This document shows positions 13,101 through 24,417 of a stretch of DNA of 64,000 bases, one piece after another (position 1 is the stretch's first letter; each line of letters starts with the position of its first letter). This DNA is from Omphiscola glabra (lineage: Eukaryota; Mollusca; Gastropoda; Lymnaeidae). The stretch spans positions 26,691,896 through 26,755,895 of the forward strand of contig OZ024808.1 in the NCBI GenBank assembly GCA_964017045.1, given 5' to 3'. A model generated the notes under the pieces. It saw only the letters and a program-made list of their open reading frames with translations. It did no database searches and was not told the DNA's origin. The translations under genes were made by a program, and so were the position numbers.

Positions 13101-15732
13101 ATTACCTGCGTTATTTCATGTATTTAAAAAAAAAATCTTTTATTTAATACAAAAAAGTATATAATGATATTAAACACCAATAGTCCTACAAAGTGCAGCC
13201 CTTCACGAATAGGCATCACGTGATGCTATTCGTCATGCAGCACGTGATGCTATTCGTCATGCAGCACGTGATGCATGTTGAACGGCAACTTTTTCTCGCA
13301 GCATGTGATCTAAACCACACGTCTAATGTGGTAGTAATACCTTACGCGTATTTAACACTATAAATATGGTGACAGAGTGGGACGTAAGTAATCATATTAT
13401 AGAGTGTAGTGTTATGTCTTCGTGTGGAATAGACGCCTTAATTTTAATTTAAAAAATACCAAACACTATAAATAACATCTGAATAGCATTAGTCAAAATG
13501 GACCCGGATACGCAGCGCCGCCATTTGCACCCGGGTACCATTAGGCTCAATGCTATTCGGATGTCATTTGTGGTAGTTTATTTTAGTAAAACTGAAAAAT
13601 TAAGATTTCAAACGTATAGTACATTCAATTATCTTTCATTTGATACCTCATTTGGTCTTACAAACCCAACAATACTATTATAAATCGTTTTTAAATCCCA
13701 ACCTCTCAATTCTGGTACCCGTGTACCTATAGCCACTTCGTTATTTAAAAGAAAGAAATCTGATTAAATTAACGCTCTTTATGCTAGGTCTATTTTAACC
13801 AACTCTTTTATTTTCCAGAACTGTTTTAAAGAATGTATGTGTTTTCTGATACTGTTTTACCGAATGATTTTGTTTTCTAGGACTAAGTTAATGAACGATT
13901 TTATTATCTCGGACAATTTTAACGAATGATTTCATTATCTCGGACTATTTTAACGAATGATTTCATTATCTTGGACTATTTTAACGAATGATTTCATTAT
14001 CTCGGACTATTTTAACGAATGATTTTTATTATCTCGGACTATTTTAACGAATGAATATGTTTTCTAAGACTATTTTAACGAATAATTTTAGGACTATGTT
14101 ATCCAATAATTTTGTTTCAAACTCAAACCAATCCAATATTAATAATAATTCTTTTGTTTACAGTGCACGGTTGTCGTTGAGGGGGGAAAACTTTTGGAAA
14201 ACTTTAAAGCAGCGGAGGGAGTGACATGGAAGACTGTCCGAGAGATCAATGGATCTAACATGAAAGCCGTAAGATAGCATAATTAGATCTGTCAATGTAG
14301 TAAATCTTGTCGAACTCGCTTTACACCTAACCGCTTTACAATTGACCGCTCTACACTTATCCGCTTTACACTTAACAGCAACATTTTTTATGACCAAGTC
14401 ATAAATGGGTGGTTTAAAAACAACAGCAACGCATCCAGCCAAATTTTTCATGGCTTCCATGAAAGCGCAAATTTTTCATAGCTTCCATGAAAGCGCAAAT
14501 TTTTCATGGCTTCCATTAAAGCGCAAATTTTTCATGGCTTCCATGAAAGCGCAAATTTTTCATGGCTTCCATGAAAGCGCAAGTTTTTCATGGCTTCCAT
14601 GAAAGCGCAAATGTTAAATGAACGTCATAAATAGATGATTTAAAATGTTCCCTGTCTGCCCTACCTAGGACATGGATGCAGCATTGTTTAAGTCTACCCC
14701 CCCCCCCCTTTTAGCACATGGATGAGGTTTTGTAGATTTTTTGGTGTCACATACGGGCTTAATTTTGAGATATAAGGACAAGGTATGCTAAACTTGAATT
14801 CATAGACAGGACAACAGATTTTGACGTTTCGTCTTAGAGCCTTCATCAGAAAACAAGACAGAAAGAAGTATAACAAGTATCAGATCACAGTAAAAACTTT
14901 AGAGATTTCCTTTTTGTTGCCGGAAGTAGGATCACAAGAAGTGAAATAATATAAATATTGGTACTGTGAAAAATAAGGTAAAGAATCTTAACGGACCAAA
15001 CTATTTAGAGATACATAAAATCTAAGGAATATGAAAAAAAAAGAAGAAATACAGGTAAATTGAGACCTAATAACATTCTGTAGATTCGAACGATTTGACT
15101 ATACTAAATGAATGATATGGGGTCCTTTCGTCAATGAGATAACACGTTTGTTTTGTACAGAATCCTTACAATATTTCCTGTCTAGTACGTCAGTCCATAG
15201 CCAGATAATGATGCCAATGAGAAACACCAAACACCCAAAGACGTTGCATAGATAATAGATAGATAATAGATAGATAATAGTTAGTTAATATCATGTACGT
15301 ATGTCTGATGGCTGCACAACGCGATACTTCCGACGGGAGGGACGGGTTGACGCTCATCCCTAAACCACGTCTCGTCCCTGTGTAAACATACGCCCCCCCT
15401 TTTTTTCGGAGGAAATGATTTCGTTGACATTTGTGATGACATGGTGTCATCCTGTTCGTGTTCAAAGCCTGGTGTTGGCATTCAACATTGATGACATGTT
15501 GTTGAGACTGCAGATATTGGATTCTAGTCTACGTATTTTTAAAAAGAAATTCAATGAGACTTCAATGAAATTCAATCATACATACATGTCATGTATTTTA
15601 CTTTCATAAACATTAACATAATCTTAGCGTATATTTGTTAAGTCTGCTATCGTGTCTCCTATCAGCTGTACCTCCAGGTCTGTCTGTAATCTGTATGGTG
15701 GTTAAGTCACTGATGTAGAGCTAGCATTTCTT

Positions 15733-15776
<44 letters not shown>

Positions 15777-16955
15777 CTTCTGGTGTGTTCTGCTTCCTTT
15801 TCACAATTAACCCCTTTAACCCCTACTCAGCATGTTTTATATTTATTACATTGAGTGGCAAAAAGTGGACATGGTGTAAGAAGGTAGGCCTATTGTTTAA
15901 AGGCGGCAGGTAGGGTATAAGACTGTCTGTAGGTGTCCGTTGTTTATAGAAAATGAGAAGTTAACACTTTGTGTAGCCCTTGAACCTACCGGGTTATTTC
16001 TCAAAATACCCGACACTGTGTAAAAAAACTGCGCCCTGTTACGCCCCAGGTTTTACAAGTATTTTGCTGGACAAGAGGAGATAAGTTTCATAATGTTTAA
16101 TATTTCTAAAATTTGACAATTTTTTTTAGTGTAAACGGTGTGTAAAACGTACACTAGTGAAACTTTGATAGCGTAAATGATGTGTAAAATTACACCAGTG
16201 AAACGTTGATTGCGTAAATGATGTGTACAATTTACACCAGTGAAACTTTGCTAGCGTAAATGATGATTTACACTAGTGAAACTTTGATAGCGATAATGAT
16301 GATTTACACTAGTGAAACTTAGAGAGATATGCCCGAGGTAAATTGCTTCATTGCAAACTAGAGCTACTATTGTGTAAGCCTTATTAAAACCGTTTGATCA
16401 ACTGCCAAATCTAAGGTCAAAATTTGAGACCTTTCACCGTGCAGACATTGTTGGTCTCAACTACTGAACACGTTTGATAATCATGTCCACACCCAGTTAA
16501 GGACCTTTCTAAATTGGCTGTTTCACGACCGATCATTTTACATTACCAGCGACATGAGCTTTAACACTTCTCAAGAGATGACATTGTACACTGTTTAAAA
16601 GCTGCAGTTGTACATCTTCAAATACTTCTCCATGTACGCAAAACTATCAACCTGCCTACAATATCAACATATGTTTTTCTATGTTGTACCACTAAAAAAA
16701 TCAGAGTTATAGAAGTGTACTATATAGTACACTATTTATAACTATCCTTGTGTCCTGTTAATATCTGTGATTACAATATGCTATAAAACTGTCATTGTAA
16801 ACTCAAGTAGAGCTATCACGTACATGATTTATCAAGCTGTCCATTCTACCCATAAAATTGCACTGACCCCACGCCTATGACATTCTCCTCTACAGACCAC
16901 TACATTTGGAGGTAACGAAGACGTCAAGTGCGTTCAAGAGCTCATCAAAGTTTAA
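4120..16955 (+). CDS. Intracellular lipid-binding protein (FABP/CRBP family), paralogue 1, exons 2-5
   Basis: Seen: four exons, 4120-4198, 11442-11535, 14164-14268 and 16896-16955 (ends TAA), each bounded by AG and GT. They join in frame across phases 1, 2, 0 and 0. Key stretches are MEYTLLIEKTADG, KKEFSFQLGEPFDYTGVDG, CTVVVEGGKLLENF and TWKTVREINGSNMK. Known: FABPs are about 130-residue cytosolic ten-stranded beta barrels that carry fatty acids or retinoids; the FSFQLGEPFD and GGKL strands are family hallmarks. The Arg of VREING matches the inner Arg near position 106 of vertebrate FABPs. The usual C-terminal R-x-Y is replaced by Q-x-L (CVQELIKV), as in paralogue 2 downstream. Oddities: the first exon (about 25 codons) was not found, and the introns hold very large minisatellites. 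A transcribed gene is likely, but without exon 1 a 5'-truncated pseudogene is possible. Confidence 0.88.
4199..4935. repeat. 13-bp G-rich minisatellite in FABP1 intron 2
   Basis: Unit GGGGGTTGTTTGT, about 55 diverging copies, starting at the first intron base. Runs of five G every 13 bp make the plus strand a strong G-quadruplex candidate. Long frames on both strands (Gly/Val/Cys/Leu-rich plus, Thr/Asn/Pro-rich minus) are repeat artefacts. Confidence 0.95.
4950..5170. repeat. About 24-bp tandem repeat, about 9 copies
   Basis: Unit GAGATTGAGTTTGTGACAAT plus GACAA, directly after the G-rich array. Confidence 0.9.
5195..5283. repeat. GA/GT-rich microsatellite patch
   Basis: Short (AG)n followed by interrupted (GT)n. 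Confidence 0.75.
5412..7700. repeat. 47-bp minisatellite, about 48 copies
   Basis: Unit begins CAACTTGTGATACAACAGTA and continues GTGTCTGATCCCGTCATACA then CGCCC. Variant blocks (GATGCAGCAGTTG, and GACACAACAGTTGATTC after about 6700) show local spread of variants. Decayed units continue to about 7920. The minus-strand frames up to 224 codons are repeat artefacts. It lies in FABP1 intron 2. Confidence 0.95.
7921..8246. other. Unique spacer between two arrays
   Basis: No exon or regulatory element recognised. A plus-strand frame here is short and shows no family features. Confidence 0.4.
8247..9880. repeat. 48-bp minisatellite, about 34 copies
   Basis: Unit contains AGAATGTTGGTATATACAGA and GATGCCCTGGCACAGTTCTG then TCACATT. 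The period is 16 codons, so frames of over 560 codons are open on both strands at once. Variants (CACTGG/CCCTGG/CCCTGT; GGT/GAT; TTTAG/TTGAG) are spread in a patchy, partly 96-bp pattern. Simultaneous opening on both strands argues against coding. Confidence 0.95.
9962..10222. repeat. 13-bp minisatellite, about 20 copies
   Basis: Unit TTCAGACAATGTG, with an AAAGAG variant in the first half. Confidence 0.92.
10223..10895. other. FABP1 intron 2, unique sequence
   Basis: Nothing recognised besides short A/T and C runs. Confidence 0.4.
10896..11395. repeat. 33-bp minisatellite, about 15 copies
   Basis: Unit GACATAGTTTCCATTGATTC then TATATTTGACTCT. It is open on both strands (DSDIVSIDSIF on plus) because the period is 11 codons. 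It ends only about 45 bp before FABP1 exon 3 (11442). Confidence 0.93.
11536..11857. other. FABP1 intron 3, first part
   Basis: Unique sequence with A-rich runs. Nothing recognised. Confidence 0.4.
11858..12594. repeat. 14-bp minisatellite, about 52 copies
   Basis: Unit CTCAGTGTCATTAA with scattered CTCCGTG and CTCAGAG variants. Very homogeneous. Confidence 0.95.
12883..13047. mobile_element. MITE-like element with inverted ends
   Basis: Left end CAGGTCCGGCCTTAGGCC; right end GTTAGGGCCGGCCCTG (reverse complement CAGGGCCGGCCCTAAC). About 165 bp with an AT-rich core. The flanks CACCACCA and ACCACCCC are a possible degenerate target duplication. Probably a hAT-type non-autonomous element. Confidence 0.65.
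13205..13570. mobile_element. Foldback segment with long hairpins
   Basis: CGAATAGGCATCACGTGATG...CTATTCG near 13207-13233 is an almost perfect palindrome around GCATCACGTGATGC, followed by two more units of about 25 bp. At 13475-13564 the arms GAATAGCATT...AATGG...CCCGG and the inverse CCGGG...CATT...AATGCTATTC form a stem of roughly 30 bp. The shared GAATAGCAT word suggests one foldback MITE. No target duplication was found. Confidence 0.5.
13571..13843. other. FABP1 intron 3, unique AT-rich sequence
   Basis: Nothing recognised. Confidence 0.4.
13844..14100. repeat. About 33-bp tandem repeat, 8-9 copies
   Basis: Unit TTTTAACGAATGATTTCATT then ATCTCGGACTA, decaying at both ends and ending about 60 bp before FABP1 exon 4. 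Confidence 0.88.
14440..14612. repeat. 28-bp tandem repeat, 6 copies
   Basis: Unit AATTTTTCATGGCTTCCATG then AAAGCGCA. CATGG...CCATG inside each unit is a short inverted repeat. Confidence 0.9.
14690..14712. repeat. C/T homopolymer tract
   Basis: Run of about 10 C followed by T. Confidence 0.6.
14815..14858 (-). ncRNA. Degenerate hammerhead-ribozyme motif of a Penelope-like element
   Basis: The minus strand reads TTTTCTGATGAAGGCTC, then TAAGACGAAACGTCAAAA. CTGATGA and GAAAC are the hammerhead core. GGC...GAC would be a short stem II with one broken pair, GTC is the cleavage triplet, and TTTT/AAAA flanks can form stem I. Known: Penelope-like elements carry minimal hammerheads with a very short stem III and a CTGATGAAGGC...GCCGAAACG signature. 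The broken pair suggests an inactive relic. Flanking Penelope coding sequence was not identified. Confidence 0.5.
14880..15734. other. FABP1 intron 4, mostly unique
   Basis: Contains a short GATA/ATAG microsatellite near 15246-15290. The minus-strand frames of 66-91 codons here show no family features. Confidence 0.4.
15735..15774. repeat. (AT)n microsatellite
   Basis: About 20 uninterrupted AT units. Confidence 0.95.
16125..16322. repeat. About 47-bp tandem repeat, 4 copies
   Basis: Landmark CAGTGAAACTTTGATAGCGT followed by AAATGATG; unit length varies. Confidence 0.8.
16323..16895. other. FABP1 intron 4, end
   Basis: Unique AT-rich sequence running to the acceptor TCTCCTCTACAG before exon 5. 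Confidence 0.5.
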
Positions 16956-17176
16956 TTCAGAGGCTCACCTCATCACTTCACTCGCACTACGACAACATTA
17001 CTGTAATTGTGTCCTGTCGCCAAAACATGAAGTGCATGGCGGATCCAAGCAATTGTGTCAGGATGGGCCAAGTTTAAGTTTTTGTGGCGGAGTGGGGAGT
17101 ACTTGTTCATTGACATCATTTTCATGTATGGAAAGAACGCCTCCACAATTTAAAAAAAAAATTATGTACAATTTGT

Positions 17177-17182
17177 AATAAA
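17177..17182 (+). promoter_or_regulatory. Polyadenylation signal of FABP paralogue 1
   Basis: AATAAA about 220 bp after the TAA stop at 16953-16955, followed by a T-rich stretch. It is the first clear AATAAA downstream of the gene. Confidence 0.6.
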
Positions 17183-17865
17183 TATTTTTTTAATGGAATG
17201 CTAAATGTCACTGTATTTTATGTATTTCTAGTAATAATATTTGAATATGATAAGTGTTTAACAGCAATCAAAAAAACATATTTTTGCTTTTTTGTTTATA
17301 AAAAATATCGTATGATGATAATGAGGGATTATCTGGCGTAGGTAAATAATTCGGATTGTCACTACTTAAGTTTAAAAAAAAATCAGATTGGTTTGAGGAA
17401 CAAAAGAAAACTTCTAAATTATAAATCGAGAACAATGCTTACCATTTTATTTACTACAATATATTTAAGTGCGTCTGTGGGGGTGGGGGTGGTGGGGGGG
17501 TAAGGGGGGTTTACCACTCTAGAAACATACGATACTATTGCTGAAACAAATTAAGACTTAAAATAGCACAATATTGAAATACTAAAGGGTTATTCTATAA
17601 ATATAATTTTTTGATTAAACAAAAGAACAAAAATTATTTAATTTTACAGTATTATCATTGTTTAATTTTCAGTATTTCCTGCACTTTCCTGTTAAAATAC
17701 TTTGAGTAAGTGAAAGGAAAACGATTCTCTTCATTATTATTGTGAGGTAAATATGTCTCAGCTTTTTCAGTTTGTGTCGTGACAGTCAAATGTAAGTGCG
17801 ATTTTTTCATGTACGCATCGTTGTTTTCATGCCATTTAAGATTTGGGAACACATTTCATCATGAT
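17183..17865. other. Intergenic spacer after FABP1
   Basis: AT-rich, with a G-rich patch near 17475-17512. No gene recognised. Confidence 0.4.
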
Positions 17866-18085
17866 GAGTTAGGAGTTGACCAATCAGAATTCTCAACGCC
17901 TTGTTAGGAGTTGACCAATCAGAAGTCACAATGCCTTATTGGGAGTTGACAAATCAGAAGTCACAACGCTTTGTTGGTAGTTGACCAATCACAAGTCTCA
18001 ACGCCGTGTAAGGAGTTGACCAATCAGAAGTCACAACCCTTTGTTGGTAGTGGACCAATCACAAGTCTCAACGCCTTGCTGGTTA
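17866..18085. repeat. About 36-bp tandem repeat with CCAAT boxes, 6 copies
   Basis: Unit GGAGTTGACCAATCAGAAGT then CACAACGCCTTGTTG. GACCAATCA, a good NF-Y type CCAAT box, recurs in nearly every unit. Confidence 0.88.
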
Positions 18086-18910
18086 AACTTTGGGGAGGGT
18101 ATAACAACATTAACATATTTACCCTAACTTAGAGATGACTGAATGTCACGTGACACCGTCACCCTTGTTTTAGCGGCAAGTGATTGTACCACCTATCAAA
18201 GTTTGCCTATAAAGTAGATACGTTGTATTTTTGCTATTGAGCTTTATAATAAATCTAAGATCTTTGTGTCCCATCATTACCCTAACCGCTACACGTGCAA
18301 TACTGAACCATAAATAAGTTTAACCCGAAGTCCTCTTTCAAAGAAGATTCCATTAACAAAAAAATCTCCAGGTTCGACATGACAAGAGTTTAAAAGCTGG
18401 TTCAACTCGGCACATGAACCAGAAATTGGACACAACCGGTTAAAATAGAATCACTTTATCATTGAGGTCAATTTAAAAAAAAATGTTTGTACCAATTCAA
18501 GTTTTTTGGCACTTTCAAGTTTTAAAATGTCAAGGGTCGCGCTGGCCTGAAAAGATTCAAGTGGAAACATCAAGCTTCGTTCTAAAAAAATAAACGTGTT
18601 TGTTTCATTGCTCAGCACGTTCATCGCAAGATTTTCACATTTCAACTTTGCATTATTTTTTAAAATAAATGTTTTTAAAACAAATATTTTGTAATCAAAT
18701 AAAATTTTGCATCACATTTTAATTATTTTTTTTAGTTAGTTATCAAAACTACCTTAAAACACATAACACTATTTCAGGGTGGCGTTTAAAAACAGGAAAT
18801 GAGAAGTTGGAATTTTCAGAAATTAGTGCTCAAAACAAAGCTGATAATAAAATATTGCACTGTTTAGATCAGACCTGCACAACTCAAAATGTAAGGCGGG
18901 TTGTAATACT
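18086..18910. other. Intergenic AT-rich spacer
   Basis: No gene recognised. Confidence 0.4.
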
Positions 18911-18921
18911 TTATGAAAAAC

Positions 18922-19030
18922 TTGTGCGGGCCGCATGTTGTGCAGGCCGCATGTTGTGCAGGCCGCATGCTGTGCAGGCCGCATGTTGTGCAGGCCGCAT
19001 GTTGTGCGGGCCGCATGTTGTGCAGGCCTG
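18922..19030. repeat. 16-bp tandem repeat, about 7 copies
   Basis: Unit GTGCAGGCCGCATGTT. The preceding CCTGCACAACTCAAAATG suggests it may sit inside a hAT-type element, but no partner end was identified. Confidence 0.85.
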
Positions 19031-19384
19031 GTGTAGGCCGATTCGTTTCTTTGTGATGTGGAGCACGAAGAACAACTTAACTCAATGCCAAACGATTGCA
19101 GTGTTTAACCAGCGAAACAAGCCGATGCACCCCTGCTTGCCCACGGGGGGAAGGGGGGTGTTGGGATGGGGGTGTGGTCGAGCTGTTATGGTGAAGTTCT
19201 AAAAAGTCTGCTCAGTAAAATCAACTGCATGACAACGTTTTACTTTCATGGACATAAAGTGAGGAGCATGTTTATAAATATTTATTTACCTGTTCTAAAG
19301 TGTCATTTGAATACAAATAAAAGGTAACTTTCAACAAGCTGCCATATCTTGTCTATTTTGTGTGTGGAGTTTATTTTCATGTTC

Positions 19385-19640
19385 AGGATCTCCCTGTATA
19401 ACAGTGTTTCCCCTGTATGTCATGGTCTCCCCTGTATATCAAGGTCTCACCTGTAAACCAGGGTCTCTCCTGTATACCTGGGTCTCTCCTGTATACCAAG
19501 GTATCTCCTGTATATCAGGGTCTCACCTGTATATCAGAGTCTCCCCTGAATATCAGGGTCTCCCTTGTACATCAGGGTCTCCCTTGTACATCAGGGTCTC
19601 TCCTGTATATCAGTGTCACTCCTGTATATAAGGGTCACTC
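19385..19640. repeat. 18-bp tandem repeat, about 14 copies
   Basis: Unit CCTGTATATCAGGGTCTC. It is 6 codons long, so open plus frames are artefacts. Confidence 0.92.
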
Positions 19641-20343
19641 TTGTCTAGCTTAAGTCCCAGCCATTCAAGTGTTCACTAAATAAAATATTCCAAAATTTTA
19701 CTGACTAAGAGTTGAGACGCAGTCGTTGACGAACGCCCCCCAAAAGTCATCATGCAAGACTATTTTGCTGTGACTCACCCACAAGACTTAAGTCATTTAT
19801 TTATGACGGTAATTCAAACGATTAAAGAAACATTTGTCACATCAACTACCAGGTTTCTACAACATGTTGTACTTTTTAACAGAGCGGCTAAAAATTTGCG
19901 TTGGACCGCGTAAGATTGGTACACGATGCAGTATCACTATATCATAACATCTTGATGTGTATGAAAAAGCTTTCTCTTAGTGATTCATTCACAATCTACA
20001 ATGTCAAACTCGGCGTCACAATGTTTGCTTGTTTGTAAACAAAACCAACTAATCGATCACAACCAGGTCTGGCATGGTCATGTCTCAGTGACCTACAGAT
20101 ACTTTATGGAAAGTTTCATGATAATCCCCTTACCTCAAAAGCATTAGTTAAAAAAAAGTCTTAAAATGTATGGGCGAAAGAGTAAAAAATACTCTGTTTA
20201 GGTCCATGGGCAAAATTTTCAATAAATGGATAGATCTAAACGAAACTTGATACACATATGCTTTAATATCTATATTGTTCTTAATTTCCTTTGCACATAA
20301 TATAAAGCTTTATAAATACGAGTAGACTTAGATAAAACTATAG
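19641..20343. other. Intergenic spacer
   Basis: Nothing recognised. Confidence 0.4.
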
Positions 20344-20540
20344 CAGTGTTTCTCAGCCTGTGGGTAGCGAACCTTTTGGTGGTTCGAATGCCCTTTCCCA
20401 GGGGTCGCCGAAGACCATCGGAAAACAAATATACTCTACAGTTATGAAGTAACAACGAAGATAATTTTGTGGTTGGGGGTCGCCACAACACGATGAACTC
20501 TATTAAAGGGTCGTGGCATTAGGAAGGTTGAGAACCACTG
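20344..20540 (-). mobile_element. SPIN-like non-autonomous hAT element, nearly complete
   Basis: Starts CAGTGTTTCTCAGCCTGTG and ends AGGTTGAGAACCACTG, inverted ends of the SPIN hAT family. Internal text (GGTTGGGGGTCGCCACAACA, CATTAGGAAGGTTGAGAACC) matches the recognisable SPIN ends in reverse. The flanks AACTATAG and ACCTATAA agree at 6 of 8 positions, as for an old 8-bp hAT target duplication. About 197 bp, without a transposase frame. Confidence 0.8.
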
Positions 20541-20627
20541 ACCTATAAGGTTCTCCGAGAAATGATGGATGGAGGCCGCACTTGTTAGGCACACCCTACA
20601 ACTACCATCTTAATATGGCGCTGGATT

Positions 20628-22527
20628 ACAAACTAATAATATCCACTCCTGGGGCCACATAGTTTTCTATCAAATATCTAAACTAATAATATCCATTCTT
20701 GGGGCCACATAGTTTTCTATCAAATATCTAAACTAATAATATCCACTCTTGGGGCCACATAGTTTTCTATCAAATATTTAAACTAATAATATCCACTCTT
20801 GGGGCCACATAGTTTTCTATCAAATATCTAAACTAATAATAATCCACTCCTGGGGCCATATAGTTTTCTATCAAATATCTTAACTAATAATATCCACTCC
20901 TGGGGCCACATAGTTTTCTATCAAATATCTAAAGTAATAATATCCACTCCTGGGGCCACATAGTTTTCTTTAAAATATCTAAACTAATAATATCCACTCT
21001 TGGGGCCACATAGTTTTCTATCAAATATCTAAACTAATAATATCCACTCTTGGGGCCACATAGTTTTCTATCAAATATTTAAACTAATAATATCCACTCT
21101 TGGTGCCACATAGTTTTCTATCAAATGTCTAAACTAATAATATCCACTCTTGGGGCCACATAGTTTTCTATCAAATATCTAAACTAATAATATCCACTCC
21201 TGGGGCCACATAGTTTTCTATCAAATATTTAAACTAATAATATCCACTCTTGGGGCCACATAGTTTTCTATCAAATATCTAAAGTAATAATATCCACTCT
21301 TGGGGCCACATAGTTTTCTATCAAATATCTAAACTAATAATATCCACTCCTGGGGCCACATAGTTTTCTATCAAATATTTAATCTAATAATATCCACTCT
21401 TGGGGCCACATAGTTTTCTATCAAATATCTAAACTAATAATATCCACTCCTGGGGCCACATAGTTTTCTATCAAATATTTAAACTAATAATATCCACTCT
21501 TGGGGCCACATAGTTTTATATCAAATGTCTTAACTAATAATATCCACTCTTAAGGTCACATTTTTTTCTATCAAATTTTAAACTAATAATATCCACTCCT
21601 GGGGCCACATAGTTTTCTATCAAATATCTAAACTAATAATATCCACTCTTGGGGCCACATAGTTTTCTATCAAATATCTAAACTAATAATATCCACTCCT
21701 GGGGCCACATAGTTTTCTATCAAATATCTAAACTAATAATATCACCTCTTGGGGCCACATAGTTTTCTATCAAATATCTAAACTAATAATATCCACTCCT
21801 GGGGCCACATAGTTTTCTATCAAATATCTAAACTAATAATATCACCTCTTGGGGCCACATAGTTTTCTATCAAATATCTAAACTAATAATATCACCTCTT
21901 GGGGCCACATAGTTTTCTATCAACTATCTAAACTAATAATATCCACTCTTGGGGCCACGTAGTTTTCTATCAAATATCTAAACTAATAATATCCACTCTT
22001 GGGGCCACATAGTTTTCTATCAAATATTTAAACTAATAATATCCACTCTTGGGGCCACATAGTTTTCTATCAAATATTTAAACTAATAATATCCACTCTT
22101 GGGGCCAAGTAGTTTTCTATCAAATATCTAAACTAATAATATCCACTCTTGGGGCCACATAGTTTTCTATCAAATATTTAAACTAATAATATCCACTCTT
22201 GGGGCCACATAGTTTTCTATCAAATATTTAAACTAATAATATCCACTCTTGGGGCCACATAGTTTTCTATCAAATATTTAAACTAATAATATCCACTCTT
22301 GGGGCCACGTAGTTTTCTATCAAATATCTAAACTAATAATATCCACTCTTGGGGCCACATAGTTTTCTATCAAATATTTAAACTAATAATATCCACTCTT
22401 GGGGCCACATAGTTTTCTATCAAATATTTAAACTAATAATATCCACTCTTGGGGCCACGTAGTTTTCTATCAAATATCTAAACTAATAATATCCACTCTT
22501 GGGGCCACGTAGTTTTCTATCAAATGC
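20628..22527. repeat. 50-bp satellite-like array, about 38 copies
   Basis: Unit ACTAATAATATCCACTCTTG, GGGCCACATAGTTTTCTATC, AAATATCTAA. Copies differ at few sites (CTCC/CTCT, ATCT/ATTT, CACAT/CACGT), and variants recur in clusters. It lies between the two FABP genes. Confidence 0.96.
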
Positions 22528-24417
22528 ATATTGCTCCATATAGATATAAAAATAATGAAAATGTCAATGCGATCTAAAAGTTTATGAACATTTTTTGTTT
22601 AGTTTTATAGATCAATAAACCTTCCTTGGAATTTCCTCAATATTGGTGAATTTCGTGTTATAAATTTCTTGAAGTTTCTTCTCTTTTCCAGAACAGTTTA
22701 TTTTTTTATAAAGGTTTTATAACAATCTTCTTTTTATTATTCGTATGCTTTAAAAAAATATTATAAATATCTATGAATTTCTTCAAATTTAACGAAATCA
22801 GACTTAAAGCGACACAGTACTTTAATTGAGAAATTTTCCAAATGAATAAAGAAGCTGCTACAGTTAAGTTTCCTTATAACAGCAAAATGTAAACACGAGG
22901 TTTTTACTAAAATTGTCGAAACTAGGTCAACATTGGTAAACATGTCTTTTTAAAATCCCGTATAAAAGATCAAATATATTTCAACATCTTTTTGCGGAGG
23001 GGGTGCCCACTTTTATTTTAAACTAGTTAATACCCGGCTTTGCTCGGGTTTGTGTTTGGAGAATTTCGATAAGCGAACAAGGAGTCAAAAACACTTGGCT
23101 AAAGTCATGGCTGAGACCAAACCAGTTGATTACGTGTTGAGTTATATACTTGTCTATTAGGGTGGCACCAAATATTTGGGTTATTTACTGGTTCCGAATG
23201 TGGTCCCTCCTGGATAATCACTGAGTTGGACAATCTAAAAAACATTTTTTAAAAAAAATCTTCAATGCTAAAATTACTATTTCTAAATCTTTCAATTGTC
23301 TCATCTCGGTTTTTGTTGTAAATTTGCGAAAAATGTTTTTCTTTTTTAAAAACAATCTTTGGGATATTAAAGGCGAAAATAGTGATTAAACCATGAAAGA
23401 AATTAAATAGACGGCTTGTATTAATGTTCAAAAAAATATTTTTATAAAAATGCTACATTTAATGTAGTGATAGCAGTCGTGTATTAAAAAGTTATTTATT
23501 ATGAGACGAAACTTTTTATTTTAAATACAAAATAAGTTTATTTGTTTAGCTCCTGAACAAGGAACTGGTTGGTCCTGAGATTAAGATAGCCCATTATAGC
23601 GGCGCACGTGAGGAATAAAAGGCGTCACCACTTCTCATTCGAAGAAAAACTACACAGGACCGAAATTTGCCATGGCGAGATGCTGGGGAGGGTGGGAGGC
23701 CAGAATTCTCAGAAATAGAGAGGGGGGGGGGGTTCTTCTTATTCCCATAATCTCGAGTTGGAGAGGTGGAGAGCTCATTAGTTCAAGTCAAGCATTTGGA
23801 GCATGAGCGATTGTCGGACCAACACGGTAAATGTAGTCACTGCGTGTGAAGTGTTGCTTTATTTCATGTACACATGTGAGAAGTATAGAAACCTTTGAGA
23901 CGATGTGATGTGTACTTCACTAGTCGTAGTTTTTACATTAAAAAATCATCCATGTTTGTTGACCTATCAATTTTTATCATCGATTTATTATTAATTTGAA
24001 TAAGTTCTACATTACGGTTTCCATGGTAATGTCAAAAATCTATTTCCTTTTTTTTTAATAATAGAATAAATAATGGTAATTTTAAAATTTTAAAATCATA
24101 TCAACATGTTTATCATTTGTTGAAATTATAATATATGTAAATAATAAATAAATAAATATTATACGTAAATAATAAATACATAAACATATATATAGTTCGT
24201 CAGTCGAAATCGACCAAGACCACCTTAATCATTGTATATTTGTTTATTTTAAACTTGGCTGTGGTGCGCAGATGGCTGATTAGTCCATAGACCGATTCTG
24301 GTACGAGGTGGTCTTTGTGAAAGTAAGTGCAGTGGGTTAACGAGATTTCTCAGAGTTAACACTGGCTTTTGTGACTTGTCTTTTGTGCTCTGTGGCCACT
24401 GTTCTATTGGTTGCATG
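22528..24417. other. Intergenic AT-rich spacer
   Basis: No gene recognised. At 23025-23050 TAATACCCGGCTTTGCTCGG resembles a short dispersed repeat seen in many animal genomes (recollection). Confidence 0.4.
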
